A stretch of 64,000 bases of DNA, from NCBI RefSeq assembly GCF_002197685.1, contig NZ_NBBI01000001.1:62001-126000 (forward strand), read 5' to 3'. Positions 12,535 through 20,935 of this stretch are shown in pieces. A program made the position numbers and the translations under genes. This DNA comes from Sphingomonas dokdonensis (GTDB lineage: Bacteria; Pseudomonadota; Alphaproteobacteria; Sphingomonadales; Sphingomonadaceae). Under the pieces are notes generated by a model. That model did not search any database, was not told the DNA's origin, and worked only from the letters and a program-made list of their open reading frames with translations. Numbering within the stretch: position 1 is the first letter of the stretch; every line of letters begins with the position of its first letter.

Positions 12535-13086
12535 ATGAACAGGAAAGTCACCGCCGTTGCGGCGATCGGTATTCCGGCGCTGATCGTCGGCGGGCTGGCC
12601 GTTGCCAGAGCGCGGCAGCGCGGCAATGCTGCGGTGCCCGAGCCGGCCAAGCCGGTCGAGTTGCAGCGGTATCTCGGCCGCTGGTACGAACAGTTCCGCT
12701 ACGAGGCGCCGTTCGAAAAGGGGATGGAGGCTGTGACGGCGGATTACTTCCGCAACAGCGACGGATCGATCCGTGTGGTCAATCGTGGCCGCAAGGGCGG
12801 GCTCGGCGGGCAGGAAAAATCATCAACCGGCAAAGCAAAGGTGGTCGATCAGGCCACCAACGCAAAGCTGAAGGTGACGTTCTTCGGGCTGATCAGCGGC
12901 GATTACTGGGTGCTCGATCATGACGACGATTATGCCTGGTCGATCGTCGGCGAACCGTCCGGCCGCTATCTTTGGGCGCTGACACGCGAGAAGAAGCCGG
13001 GCGAGGCGACGGTCGACATGCTGCGCGAGCGCGCGCGGACGCTCGGTTATGACGTGTCGAAGATCCGGCGGACGCAGCAGCCGTAG
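12535..13086 (+). CDS. Bacterial lipocalin (Blc-like)
   Basis: A 183-residue lipocalin with the family GxW signature in YLGRWYEQFRYE near residue 45, the strand SGDYWVLDHDDDYAWSIVGE and the C-terminal LWALTREKKP, as in E. coli Blc and apolipoprotein D. Lipocalins bind small hydrophobic ligands; Blc prefers lysophospholipids. Unlike Blc there is no lipobox: the first 28 residues form a plain hydrophobic anchor or uncleaved signal followed by RARQRG, so it is probably membrane-anchored facing the periplasm. It is transcribed away from the acyl-CoA dehydrogenase set and converges on mucR, with a hairpin between them. Confidence 0.9.
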   Translation: MNRKVTAVAAIGIPALIVGGLAVARARQRGNAAVPEPAKPVELQRYLGRWYEQFRYEAPFEKGMEAVTADYFRNSDGSIRVVNRGRKGGLGGQEKSSTGKAKVVDQATNAKLKVTFFGLISGDYWVLDHDDDYAWSIVGEPSGRYLWALTREKKPGEATVDMLRERARTLGYDVSKIRRTQQP

Positions 13087-13098
13087 CAGGGCGGGGCA

Positions 13099-13125
13099 GG
13101 GTTTGCGCGGCTGGCGCCCAAACCC
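13099..13125. terminator. Hairpin between convergent lipocalin and mucR
   Basis: GGGTTTG at 13099-13105 pairs with CAAACCC at 13119-13125 around a 13-base loop, just after the lipocalin stop. There is no T-run, so it would be a weak or Rho-assisted terminator serving both convergent genes. Confidence 0.4.
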
Positions 13126-13140
13126 CGCCTTGCCGTTCAA

Positions 13141-13650
13141 TCAATCGGCGAGATCGGCCGTTTCGGCAGGTGCCGCGCGTCCGCTCTTCGCAGAAGCGGC
13201 CTTGTTGCCCGATTTGGTGATCTTCGTGCCGGGCTTGCGGCCCAAGCCCAGTTTCTTGGCGACTTCGCGACGAGCGGCCGAATAACCGGGCGCAACCATC
13301 GGGTAATCGGACTTGAGTCCGTAACGCTGGCGATATTCGTCGGGAGAGAGGCCGTTCGCATTCAGGTGACGCTTGAGGCTGCGATACTTCTTGCCGTCGA
13401 TCATCGAGATGATGAATTCGGGGTCGGCGAGCGACTTGCGGGCGCTGACCGCCGGCTTGTGCTCGGGCGCGTCGACCGGCTCAGCGTCGTCGGACTCCGG
13501 TGCTTTTCCGAGGTTGCGGACCGCATCGTAGAGCGAGGCAAGGACCGCCGGCACATCGTTTACATCGACGCGCGTGTTCGGATTGGCGAGCCACGCGATG
13601 GTCAGTTCAGTTGCAAGAAGGGTGCTGTCGTCATCAGGCTTGTCAGTCAT
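13141..13650 (-). CDS. MucR/Ros-family regulator lacking zinc-finger cysteines
   Basis: This 169-residue protein has the MucR/Ros DNA-binding core: DGKKYRSLKRHLNANGLSPD followed by YRQRYGLKSDYPMVAPGYS and ARREVAKKLGLGRKPG. MucR proteins are H-NS-like global regulators of alphaproteobacteria that bind AT-rich sites and often repress exopolysaccharide, motility and transferred genes. The classic Ros zinc finger has two cysteines; here the matching segment reads EFIISMIDGKKY and the whole protein contains no cysteine, so it must fold without that zinc site, as described for some Mesorhizobium homologues. The C-terminus is a Lys/Ala-rich tail. Upstream is a 536-bp AT-rich region where such a protein could bind its own promoter. 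Confidence 0.88.
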   Translation of the reverse strand: MTDKPDDDSTLLATELTIAWLANPNTRVDVNDVPAVLASLYDAVRNLGKAPESDDAEPVDAPEHKPAVSARKSLADPEFIISMIDGKKYRSLKRHLNANGLSPDEYRQRYGLKSDYPMVAPGYSAARREVAKKLGLGRKPGTKITKSGNKAASAKSGRAAPAETADLAD

Positions 13651-14186
13651 AGCTCTTTCTATCGGAAGGTAAGCAGGGGGAGTAGTAGGGACTTACACGA
13701 TGCTGACGTTCACCAACGGTTAGAATCCGAACACTTTGTCCTGATTACTGCTCAGGAGGAGGTTCGTTTTCCTTGGTTAACCGTCATCTGGCAAGAACCT
13801 AATTATTCAACTGCGTTACGAAAATTCCCAAAGTGGAAACAAGGGCAGAAGCACTTGCCAAATCCGCTCTGCTGATAACGGCAAGTTGATCCGGCTGAGA
13901 GAGGATTGGGGTAAGAAGAAGCGAGCTGGTACGAAAGTTCCTCTGCCAGACACAATTACGGGTTTATTTTCGGACATAATGTCCGATAAAGAGTACTCAA
14001 AACCAGTTGGTTGCGCGGTCGTAGCATGACGGACCCATTTTCTGTGTCGGTCCACAGCGCGCGATCGTCGCGCCGAGCGGCTCGAAAAGCGCGCGTGCGA
14101 TGAACGCCGCTCCTTTCGCGGTGGATGGAGCGGACGCCCTTTCTCCTGCGATCCCAGATCCCTAGCAGGTGGGCAAAGGGAGGCTC
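13651..14186. other. AT-rich intergenic region upstream of mucR and bla-like gene
   Basis: About 540 bp without a convincing gene. Two sampled lines between 13741 and 13860 are 42-47% G+C, well below the flanks. Short open frames exist on both strands but look random or decayed; one plus-strand frame (roughly 13890-14030) reads KKKRAGTKVPLPDTITG and could be a remnant of a lost gene. A near-perfect palindrome lies at 13970-13986. The bla-like gene has a strong ribosome-binding site AAAGGGAGG at 14175-14183. Confidence 0.5.
13970..13986. promoter_or_regulatory. 17-bp palindrome, candidate operator
   Basis: TCGGACAT-A-ATGTCCGA forms a perfect inverted repeat with 8-bp arms and a one-base centre, set in AT-rich sequence in the mucR/bla-like intergenic region. 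The short central spacer fits a dimeric protein operator better than a terminator. The protein that binds it is unknown. Confidence 0.5.
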
Positions 14187-15278
14187 ATGTCCGTTAAGTT
14201 CCTTAATGCGCTCGGTGCGGTTATCGCAACGAGCATTCTTGCCGCTTGCGTGCCCGCCGCGCCGCCGGTCGCCGCGCCTGCGCCGCCGCCAGTGGTACGA
14301 CGTCCGCCGCCGCCGCGCCCGGCGCCCCGGCCGGCCCCCGAGCGGCCCCAGGCGCCGGCGGCGTTGCTGAATGCGGTACAGGCGCTGGGGCAAAGCTTCG
14401 ATGGGGATGTCGGCATTTCCGTGCGTGACGTGGATGACGGCTGGGTGGTCGCGTGGGCCGGTGACAAGCCGCGGCCGCAGCAGAGCGTCAGCAAATTGTG
14501 GGTCGGCATCACGGTGATGGACGCGGTGGAGAAAGGGCGGCTGACGCTGGACGATCCCGTCACGGTTCGCCGATCAGACCTGACCGTCTTTCACCAGCCG
14601 ATCCGCCCGCTGGTAAAGGGCGATGGCTATCGCACCACGGTGGGCGCGCTGCTGAGCGGCGCCATGACCCGCAGCGACAATACCGCGAACGACGTGCTGC
14701 TGTGGCGTGTCGGTGGCCCCGAGGCCGTGCGCCGGATGCTGGCCGATAAGGGCGTCAGGGGCGTCACCTTCGGTCCCGGTGAGCGGTTGCTCCAGGCGCG
14801 CACGGCGGGGCTGACGTGGCGGCCAGAATGGGCGGGCGGCTGGGGTTTCCTGCAGGCGCGTGCGGCCATGAGCTATGCTGCGCGCAAGAAGGCGCTGGAC
14901 CGCTATCTCGCCGATCCGATCGATGGCGCCTCCGCCAATGGCGTGACGCTGGGTATCGCGCTGCTGGCGCAGGGCAAGTTGCTGAAGCCGGCGTCGACCG
15001 ACAAGCTGCTATCACTGATGCGGGCGAGCAAGACGGGGCCGCTGCGGCTGAAATCCGGGCTTCGGCCCGGCTGGTCGCTGGCGCACAAGACGGGCACGGG
15101 GCAGGACCTGAACAGCCTGTCGACTGGCTATAACGACGTCGGTCTGCTCGTGGCGCCGGATGGCCACCGCTATGCCGTGGCAGTGATGATCGCCAGCACG
15201 CGGCAGCCAATCCCTGCCCGCATGCGGCTGATGGGCAATGTGTCGCGGGCGATCGTAGCGGCGCACAACGACGATTGA
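14187..15278 (+). CDS. Class A beta-lactamase-like serine hydrolase, lipoprotein
   Basis: The 363-residue protein begins with a signal peptide and lipobox ILAACVPAAP, then a Pro-rich linker (about residues 20-60), then a penicillin-recognising domain. The nucleophile motif is SVSK in QQSVSKLWVGIT, the second motif is SDN in TRSDNTANDVL, and the third is KTG in AHKTGTGQDLN. Order and spacing fit class A. A typical omega-loop ExxLN is not obvious; the nearest candidate is TWRPEWAGG, so hydrolysis of beta-lactams is uncertain. The start at 14187 is chosen over the upstream in-frame codon because AAAGGGAGG is four bases before it and the signal peptide then starts at once. Probably anchored in the outer membrane, facing the periplasm. 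Confidence 0.85.
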   Translation: MSVKFLNALGAVIATSILAACVPAAPPVAAPAPPPVVRRPPPPRPAPRPAPERPQAPAALLNAVQALGQSFDGDVGISVRDVDDGWVVAWAGDKPRPQQSVSKLWVGITVMDAVEKGRLTLDDPVTVRRSDLTVFHQPIRPLVKGDGYRTTVGALLSGAMTRSDNTANDVLLWRVGGPEAVRRMLADKGVRGVTFGPGERLLQARTAGLTWRPEWAGGWGFLQARAAMSYAARKKALDRYLADPIDGASANGVTLGIALLAQGKLLKPASTDKLLSLMRASKTGPLRLKSGLRPGWSLAHKTGTGQDLNSLSTGYNDVGLLVAPDGHRYAVAVMIASTRQPIPARMRLMGNVSRAIVAAHNDD

Positions 15279-15307
15279 GCCAGTCGCCCGATCGGCGGCT
15301 GCTGCGG

Positions 15308-16603
15308 TCAGAAGCGGTTCGGTGGCGCGGGGCGGGGCGGCTCCGGGGGGGATGCCATCGAGGGTGCTGCTGGACGGGTGAGCCATTTGAGTCCGCCCGC
15401 CGCTGCCATCAGCGTGATGCCGAGCGCCGCCTTGTCCCGCTTGCCCAGCAGGGTGAGGCCAAGCGTGGCGAACACGGAGGGGATCAGGCCGACCTTGCCG
15501 ATCGTGCCGAAGCGAACGGCGCGATCGAGATTGCGGCCGAGCGTCAGCTCGGTGCGCGCCGCCCCGGTGGTGGGTTGGCGCGAATGCGGCTGCGCCGAGC
15601 GGCCCGTGGGGTCTGTCGCCGGATCGGCATCGGTGCCGCCTGCCACCGTATCGGCGGCAAAGGCACCGCGCGTACCCATCGGGAGCGGCGCGCCGGTGGT
15701 GGTGTCGCGTGCGGTCTGGCGCTCGAGCTCGCAGTTGAACTCGGCACCGAGCAACAGAACATAGGCAGACAGGTAGAGCCAGGTGAGCAGCACAACGGCG
15801 GCACCGAGCGACCCATAGGTGGCATCATAGCTGCCGAAATTGGCGACGTAGATGCCGAAGCCGAGCGTCATGAGCAGCCAGGACAAGGCGGCAAGCACGG
15901 AGCCGGGGGTGAGCCAGACCCAGCGCGCGCCCTCCCGATTGGGGGCGAAGCGGTACAAGGTTGCCGCCACGCCGGCGCCGACGGCGGCCACCGCCAGGTA
16001 CGATACGATCTTGCTGACGACCAGCAGCGGACCGGGCAAGGCGGGGAAAAGGTGCTCCAGCGCGCCCATCATCGTGATCGCGATCACCGCAACGACCGCA
16101 CTGACGACCGCGCTCGCGGTGATGGCGAGCGCCAGCAGGTTGAGCTTCACGAAGCCGCGCGTCTCCTCCTCGTCATACGCAATGTTGAGTGCGGTGATGA
16201 CTGCCGTCGCACCCTTCATCGCGCCGTACAGGGCGATGGCGAGCGCGATGAGCAGGCCGAAGCCTTTCTTGCCGTCCGAGGTGGATACGACATTCGCCAG
16301 TTGCTCACCGATCAGCCGCGCGGCATCGGCCGGCATCAGTTGGGTGAGCGCACGCACATTATCGATCACCGTTTCGGGCGTGGCGATGAGGCCGTAGCTG
16401 AGCACGATCGCGCCGAGCAGCGGCACCATAGCGAGGATACCGCAAAAGGCGACGCCCGAGGCGACGAGGCTGATATTATCCTGCCCCGCTTCCTTCCAGG
16501 CGCGCACGGCGACTTCCTTCCACCCGCCAGGCGGGATCGCCCATGGCTGCGCGGCGTCGCGCCCTTCATGTCGGTTAGCTATTGCTTGGCTGGTGACGGC
16601 CAT
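15308..16603 (-). CDS. YihY/virulence factor BrkB family membrane protein
   Basis: A 431-residue inner membrane protein with about six hydrophobic helices between residues 45 and 290. It has the family motifs FCGILAMVPLLGAIVLSYG, YGSLGAAVVLLTWLYLSAY and the following GAEFNCELERQTARD. YihY/BrkB proteins (UPF0761) have no settled biochemical function; an early assignment as RNase BN was wrong. The C-terminal 130 residues are a soluble tail rich in Thr, Gly and Pro plus a short hydrophobic stretch. The start has a strong ribosome-binding site, GGAGGACGA. The gene converges with the bla-like gene. Confidence 0.92.
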   Translation of the reverse strand: MAVTSQAIANRHEGRDAAQPWAIPPGGWKEVAVRAWKEAGQDNISLVASGVAFCGILAMVPLLGAIVLSYGLIATPETVIDNVRALTQLMPADAARLIGEQLANVVSTSDGKKGFGLLIALAIALYGAMKGATAVITALNIAYDEEETRGFVKLNLLALAITASAVVSAVVAVIAITMMGALEHLFPALPGPLLVVSKIVSYLAVAAVGAGVAATLYRFAPNREGARWVWLTPGSVLAALSWLLMTLGFGIYVANFGSYDATYGSLGAAVVLLTWLYLSAYVLLLGAEFNCELERQTARDTTTGAPLPMGTRGAFAADTVAGGTDADPATDPTGRSAQPHSRQPTTGAARTELTLGRNLDRAVRFGTIGKVGLIPSVFATLGLTLLGKRDKAALGITLMAAAGGLKWLTRPAAPSMASPPEPPRPAPPNRF

Positions 16604-16797
16604 TCGTCCTCCGGATCATCACCGTAACGAACCGGCCGGCGGCGATGACGTTCCCACGCGTTTGTGCTGAACGCGGTGCAAAGTGCCCGTAGAGGCAGCA
16701 GCAACCGGCCCGGAGAACCGCGCGTTTCCATCTCGCATCCGGCTAATCAGGGTCGGGCGCGGAAGGCCGGCCTGAAAACCGGCGCGGAGATCAAGCG

Positions 16798-17007
16798 ATG
16801 ACCAAGACGCTGAAGGCCGGCGATCACGTGAAATGGAATACGCCGCAGGGTGAGACGAAAGGCGAGGTGGTGCGCAAGGTGACGAGCACCACGAAGGTCG
16901 GCGGCCACGAAGTGAAAGCCACCAAGGACGAGCCGCAATATCGCGTCAAGAGCGACAAGACAGGCAAGGAAGCGGTCCACAAGCCGGACGCGCTGAAGAA
17001 GGCATAA
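16798..17007 (+). CDS. DUF2945 (hypervirulence-associated TUDOR) protein
   Basis: A 69-residue basic protein, MTKTLKAGDHVKWNTPQGE to KPDALKKA. The pattern GDHVKWNTPQGETKGEVV, YRVKSDKTGKEAVHKP is that of the DUF2945/HVA1 TUDOR-like domain, a small beta-barrel found in stress-induced proteins of bacteria and fungi. Function is unknown. It stands alone with its own approximately 190-bp upstream region, diverging from yihY and converging on the Mfd-like gene. Confidence 0.87.
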   Translation: MTKTLKAGDHVKWNTPQGETKGEVVRKVTSTTKVGGHEVKATKDEPQYRVKSDKTGKEAVHKPDALKKA

Positions 17008-17128
17008 GCAGATGATAAGCGGGGAGGCGGCCGCCGGGCTGTCGCCACGAGACCGGCGCCTCTCTGCATCTTAGGTGGGTGCCGGTACGACGACACCCCA
17101 TTCGCGGCTAGCCGGACGTAGCGCTGCC

Positions 17129-20100
17129 TCAGGCGAGTAACGCGGTCAGTCGCTCCAACCGATCCGACGAACTGTCCAATGCCTCCTTCAGCAGCAGGCG
17201 ACCGTCCTTTTCCATCAAGCCGGGGATCTGTGCAGCCTGCTTGCTCTTTGCGCGCGGGGTGAGCGCGATCGCAGCGGGGCCGGCATCGATGCGGGCGATC
17301 TCCAGTCCGCGCGCCCGCTCGCGCACCCGCGCGACCGCCATCAGCAGCGCGGCGTCTTCCGGCAGGTCGCCGAAGCGATCCTCCAGCTCGGCCTCAAACG
17401 CGTCGAGGTCGGCATCGCTGCGCAGCCGGCCGAGGCGGGCGTAGAGGGTAATGCGCAGATCCTCTTCGGGGATCCAGTCTTCGGGAAGGCGCCCTTCGAG
17501 GCCGAGGTGCAGTTCGGGCGTCCAGCGCTCCACCGTTTCGCCACGCTCGGTGCGCAGCGCGTCTTCGAGCAGTTGCTGATACAATTCGACGCCGATCAGC
17601 CGCATGTGGCCGGCCTGGGTATCGCCCAGCAGGTCGCCGGCGCCGCGCATGTCGAGATCGCGTGCGCTGATCGCAAAGCCGGCGCCGAGCCGGTCGAACG
17701 CCTCAAGCGTGCGCAGTCGCTTCAGCGTGCGCGGCGAGATGGCGTCATCGGCGTCGGTGAACAGAAGGACCTGGCCACGGCGATGCCCGCGCCCGACGCG
17801 GCCGCGCAGCTGGTGCAGCTGCGAGAGGCCGAAACGATCGGCGTGGATGATCGCCATCGTGTTGGCGCGCGGTACGTCGAGCCCCGCCTCGATGATGTTG
17901 GTGGCGAGCAGCACGTCGCCGTCGCCGCGGCCGAAACGCACCATCGTCTCGTCTATTTCAGCGGCGGGCATCTTGCCGTGCGCCTGAAGCAGCTCGAGCT
18001 CGGGCACCAGCTTGGCGATCTGTTCGGCGAGCGGCGCCATGTCGGCAATGCGCGGCACGACGACGAAGCTCTGCCCGCCCCGCGCCCGCTCGCGCAGCAG
18101 GGCGCTGCGCAGCGTGGCGGGCGCAAAGGCGGATACGGCAGTGCGAATCGGCTGGCGGCGCGCGGGCGGGGTCGCGATCACCGACAATTGCCGCAGACCA
18201 ACGAGGGCGGTCTGCAACGTGCGCGGGATCGGCGTGGCCGACAGCGTGAGGATGTGGCCGGCGGAGAGATCCTGCAGCTTTTTCTTGTCCGCCGCACCGA
18301 AGCGCTGCTCCTCGTCGATGATGACGAGCGCAAGATCGGGATAGGTGACGCCCTTGCCCGCGACGGCGCCGGTGCCGATGACGATCTGGATCGAGCCGTC
18401 GGCCAGCCCGGCCTTGACCCGGCGCTTTTCCGCCGCGCTGGACAGGCGCGACAGGCCGGCGACCGCGATCTTTGTACCCTCGAACCGGGCGGTGAAGGTT
18501 TCGAGGTGCTGACGCGCGAGCACGGTGGTGGGCGCGGCGAGCGCGACCTGCTTGCCGGCGAGCGCAGCGATTGCGGCGGCGCGCAGCGCCACCTCGGTTT
18601 TGCCGAAGCCAACGTCGCCGATGACCAGCCGGTCCATCGGCCGCCCGGAGGCAAGATCGCTGCGCACCGCCTCGATCGCGGTGAGCTGGTCGGCGGTCTC
18701 GGAAAAGGGGAAGCCGGCGGCGAACCGTTCATAGGCGGCGGGTGAGGGATCGAGCACGGGGGCGGTGTGGTCCTCGCGCTCGGCGGCGAGCTGCGTCAAC
18801 TGCCGCGCGGTATCGGCGATCGCCACCGCGATCTCGCCGCGTCGATCCTGCCAGGTGCGGCCGTCGAGCGTGTCGAGTGTGACGGCATCGTCCTCCGCGC
18901 CATAGCGCCACAGGCGATCCGTCTCGGCGACGGGCACCAGGCGCACGGCGTCCTTGGCATAGGTGAGCTTGATGGTGTCGCCGCCGGAGCCGTCTGCGCC
19001 GGGCAGCGGCTCGATGCCGGCGACGACGCCGATGCCGTGATCCTCATGGATGACGGTGTCACCGACGCGGATCTCCGACAGCTGAACAAAGGAGAGATCG
19101 ACGCGGTTTGCGGCGCCATCCTGTCGATCGGCGCGGCTGCCGAGCAGATCGGCCGCGGCGACGGCGAGCACGCCCTTGCGCCGGAAGCCACGATCAGCGG
19201 GCGCGGCGAGCGTGAGGAACGTGCCGGCGGGTGCTTTGGCGATCGCCGGCCAGTCGCGGGCAAGCTCCGCCGCCGATTCGACGCGTTTTTCGACCCGCCG
19301 CGTGAGGAAGCGCAGGTCGCGCTCGCTGCCGAGCAGCACCAGCCGGTCGCCATCCGCCTGCGCCTGCCTGGCGACCTTGGCAAAGGCGGCGAGCGGGGAG
19401 CGTTGTTCGACAAAACGGGCTGGCGATTCACCCTCAGGCTCGAGCGGCGCGGTGCTGCGGCCATCCAGCGCCTTGGCCCAGCTTGCCTCATCGACGATGT
19501 CGCGCGCAGCGCGTCGGCTGCCACGCCTGGCCGCGTCGCTGCTCAGCGCCAGCAGCCGTCGCCGGCGCTCGTCGGCGCGATCGGTGATGGCGATGACCGC
19601 GTCTGGCAGGTGATCGAGCAAGGTGACGCGCGTGTCGCCCAGCGGTGGCTCGGCCACGCGGCCAAGCTCATGCCGGACCACATCGTCGATGCTGCGCTGG
19701 TCGAAGGGATCGTAGAAGCGCAGGCCAGTGACGACGCCATCGGCAGCCTCGATCCGCAACGGCGATTCCACGTCGGCGGGGAATATGTCTAACACCTGGC
19801 CGCGCAATGCGACCTCGCCCGGCTCGTCCACGCGTTCGTCGACGAAGTAGCCGAGCGCGATCAGCTCCTCATGCAAGGCAGCAAGATCGCAAGGCTCGCC
19901 CACCGCAACCGACGGCGGGCTGACGTCAAAAGAATCGGGAGCGGGATAGGCGCGCGCCAGCGCCTCGCCCGATGTCACCAGCGCGACATGCGGGCGCTTC
20001 TTCGCCGCCAGCGTTTGGCGCAGCGCGCGGAGCGCCGAGACGCGCTGGCCGACATTGGCGGGGGAGGGCGGGGCCTCGTCGCCCGGCAGCGCATCGGTGC

Positions 20101-20314
20101 CCGGGCAGAACAGAACGGTCGCGTCCGGCATCATGGCCGCCAGCATGCGGGTGAGCGCAATGGCGCGCGTCTCGTCCGCCACCGCGACGATCACGTCCTT
20201 CGATGCGAGAAGCGGGGCGATCGCCGCGGCGGTTTCCGCTATGCTCATCGGCGATGGCGGCAGATCGCCGAACGGCGGCAGGGTGGAAGCGTTCGCATGG
20301 GGCGTTTGGGACAT
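17129..20314 (-). CDS. Short Mfd-like transcription-repair coupling helicase
   Basis: This 1061-residue protein has the Mfd domain order: a UvrB-like N-terminal module (GEVALRGQVLDIFPADVESP near residue 170), a CarD-like RNA-polymerase interaction domain (GDTVIHEDHGIGVV near residue 410), a RecG/Mfd helicase core with Walker A GDVGFGKTEVALRA near 575, motif II DEEQRFG, ATPIPRT, and QLHQLRGRVGRG, then a TRCF C-terminal domain. Mfd removes stalled RNA polymerase and recruits UvrA. It is about 90-110 residues shorter than usual Mfd, with a reduced middle region, and it lacks the recG/sdhE neighbours usual in alphaproteobacteria, so it may be a paralogue rather than the main Mfd. The start ATG 20314 is chosen because upstream in-frame sequence overlaps the divergent SWIB gene region and looks non-coding. 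Confidence 0.85.
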   Translation of the reverse strand: MSQTPHANASTLPPFGDLPPSPMSIAETAAAIAPLLASKDVIVAVADETRAIALTRMLAAMMPDATVLFCPGTDALPGDEAPPSPANVGQRVSALRALRQTLAAKKRPHVALVTSGEALARAYPAPDSFDVSPPSVAVGEPCDLAALHEELIALGYFVDERVDEPGEVALRGQVLDIFPADVESPLRIEAADGVVTGLRFYDPFDQRSIDDVVRHELGRVAEPPLGDTRVTLLDHLPDAVIAITDRADERRRRLLALSSDAARRGSRRAARDIVDEASWAKALDGRSTAPLEPEGESPARFVEQRSPLAAFAKVARQAQADGDRLVLLGSERDLRFLTRRVEKRVESAAELARDWPAIAKAPAGTFLTLAAPADRGFRRKGVLAVAAADLLGSRADRQDGAANRVDLSFVQLSEIRVGDTVIHEDHGIGVVAGIEPLPGADGSGGDTIKLTYAKDAVRLVPVAETDRLWRYGAEDDAVTLDTLDGRTWQDRRGEIAVAIADTARQLTQLAAEREDHTAPVLDPSPAAYERFAAGFPFSETADQLTAIEAVRSDLASGRPMDRLVIGDVGFGKTEVALRAAAIAALAGKQVALAAPTTVLARQHLETFTARFEGTKIAVAGLSRLSSAAEKRRVKAGLADGSIQIVIGTGAVAGKGVTYPDLALVIIDEEQRFGAADKKKLQDLSAGHILTLSATPIPRTLQTALVGLRQLSVIATPPARRQPIRTAVSAFAPATLRSALLRERARGGQSFVVVPRIADMAPLAEQIAKLVPELELLQAHGKMPAAEIDETMVRFGRGDGDVLLATNIIEAGLDVPRANTMAIIHADRFGLSQLHQLRGRVGRGHRRGQVLLFTDADDAISPRTLKRLRTLEAFDRLGAGFAISARDLDMRGAGDLLGDTQAGHMRLIGVELYQQLLEDALRTERGETVERWTPELHLGLEGRLPEDWIPEEDLRITLYARLGRLRSDADLDAFEAELEDRFGDLPEDAALLMAVARVRERARGLEIARIDAGPAAIALTPRAKSKQAAQIPGLMEKDGRLLLKEALDSSSDRLERLTALLA

Positions 20315-20516
20315 TCCAGGGGCAGCATCCACGATGGCAAGTCCGCTCGAACGGGCGGCGGGCCGCGGCGTTCCCGCATCATTGCGGAATGGGCAGACCA
20401 TGAGTGATTGGGCGGGTGCCGGCGGTCGCGCGCAACAGATAAGAGTCAGGGCGGCGGAACTTCGCCTAGCCATGTGGCTTAAACAGGCTGATAGTGGCGG
20501 AAGCGAGGAGAGCGTG

Positions 20517-20858
20517 ATGGCCCGAACAGCAGAAAAGCGTGGCAAGGACGAAACCAAGGCTGCGGAAAAGAAGGTGAAAGCCACGGGCAAGCCCGCCGGC
20601 GGTGCACGCGGCGGCATCACCGCGCCGGTGACACCATCGCCCGAGCTTGCCGAAATCGTCGGCAAGGACGACCTGCCGCGCAGCGAAGTCGTCAGCAAGG
20701 TGTGGGACTACATCAAGAAGAACGATCTTCAGGATGCGAAGGATCGTCGCCAGATCAATGCCGATGACAAGCTGGAGAAGATCTTCGGCAAGAAATCGGT
20801 CAGCATGTTCGAGATGAACAAGCATCTGAGCAAGCATCTGTCCGCCAAGAAGGACTGA
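20517..20858 (+). CDS. SWIB/MDM2-domain protein
   Basis: A 113-residue protein with a Lys/Ala-rich N-terminal tail (residues 1-30) and a SWIB domain from about residue 38: TPSPELAEIVGKDDLPRSEV, VWDYIKKNDLQDAKDRRQIN, DDKLEKIFGKKSVSMFEMNK. The SWIB fold is best known from SWI/SNF complexes and MDM2. Bacterial examples (for instance in Chlamydia and sphingomonads) are small basic proteins, suspected to act on DNA or chromatin-like structures; no reaction is proven. The start is supported by GAGGAG at 20505-20510. It diverges from the Mfd-like helicase across about 200 bp. Confidence 0.9.
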   Translation: MARTAEKRGKDETKAAEKKVKATGKPAGGARGGITAPVTPSPELAEIVGKDDLPRSEVVSKVWDYIKKNDLQDAKDRRQINADDKLEKIFGKKSVSMFEMNKHLSKHLSAKKD

Positions 20859-20935
20859 GCTTTGCGCAATAGGGCGTGTCATCCGCTGGTGGCACGCCGT
20901 TGCGAGCTCGTCCGTTGGACTGCGCGGCGTAACAG

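Noticed and set aside
15275..16627. 450-residue open frame opposite yihY
   Set aside because: Antisense shadow; yihY has clear family motifs and a strong ribosome-binding site.
17507..18745. 412-residue open frame opposite the Mfd-like gene
   Set aside because: Antisense shadow of the helicase core.
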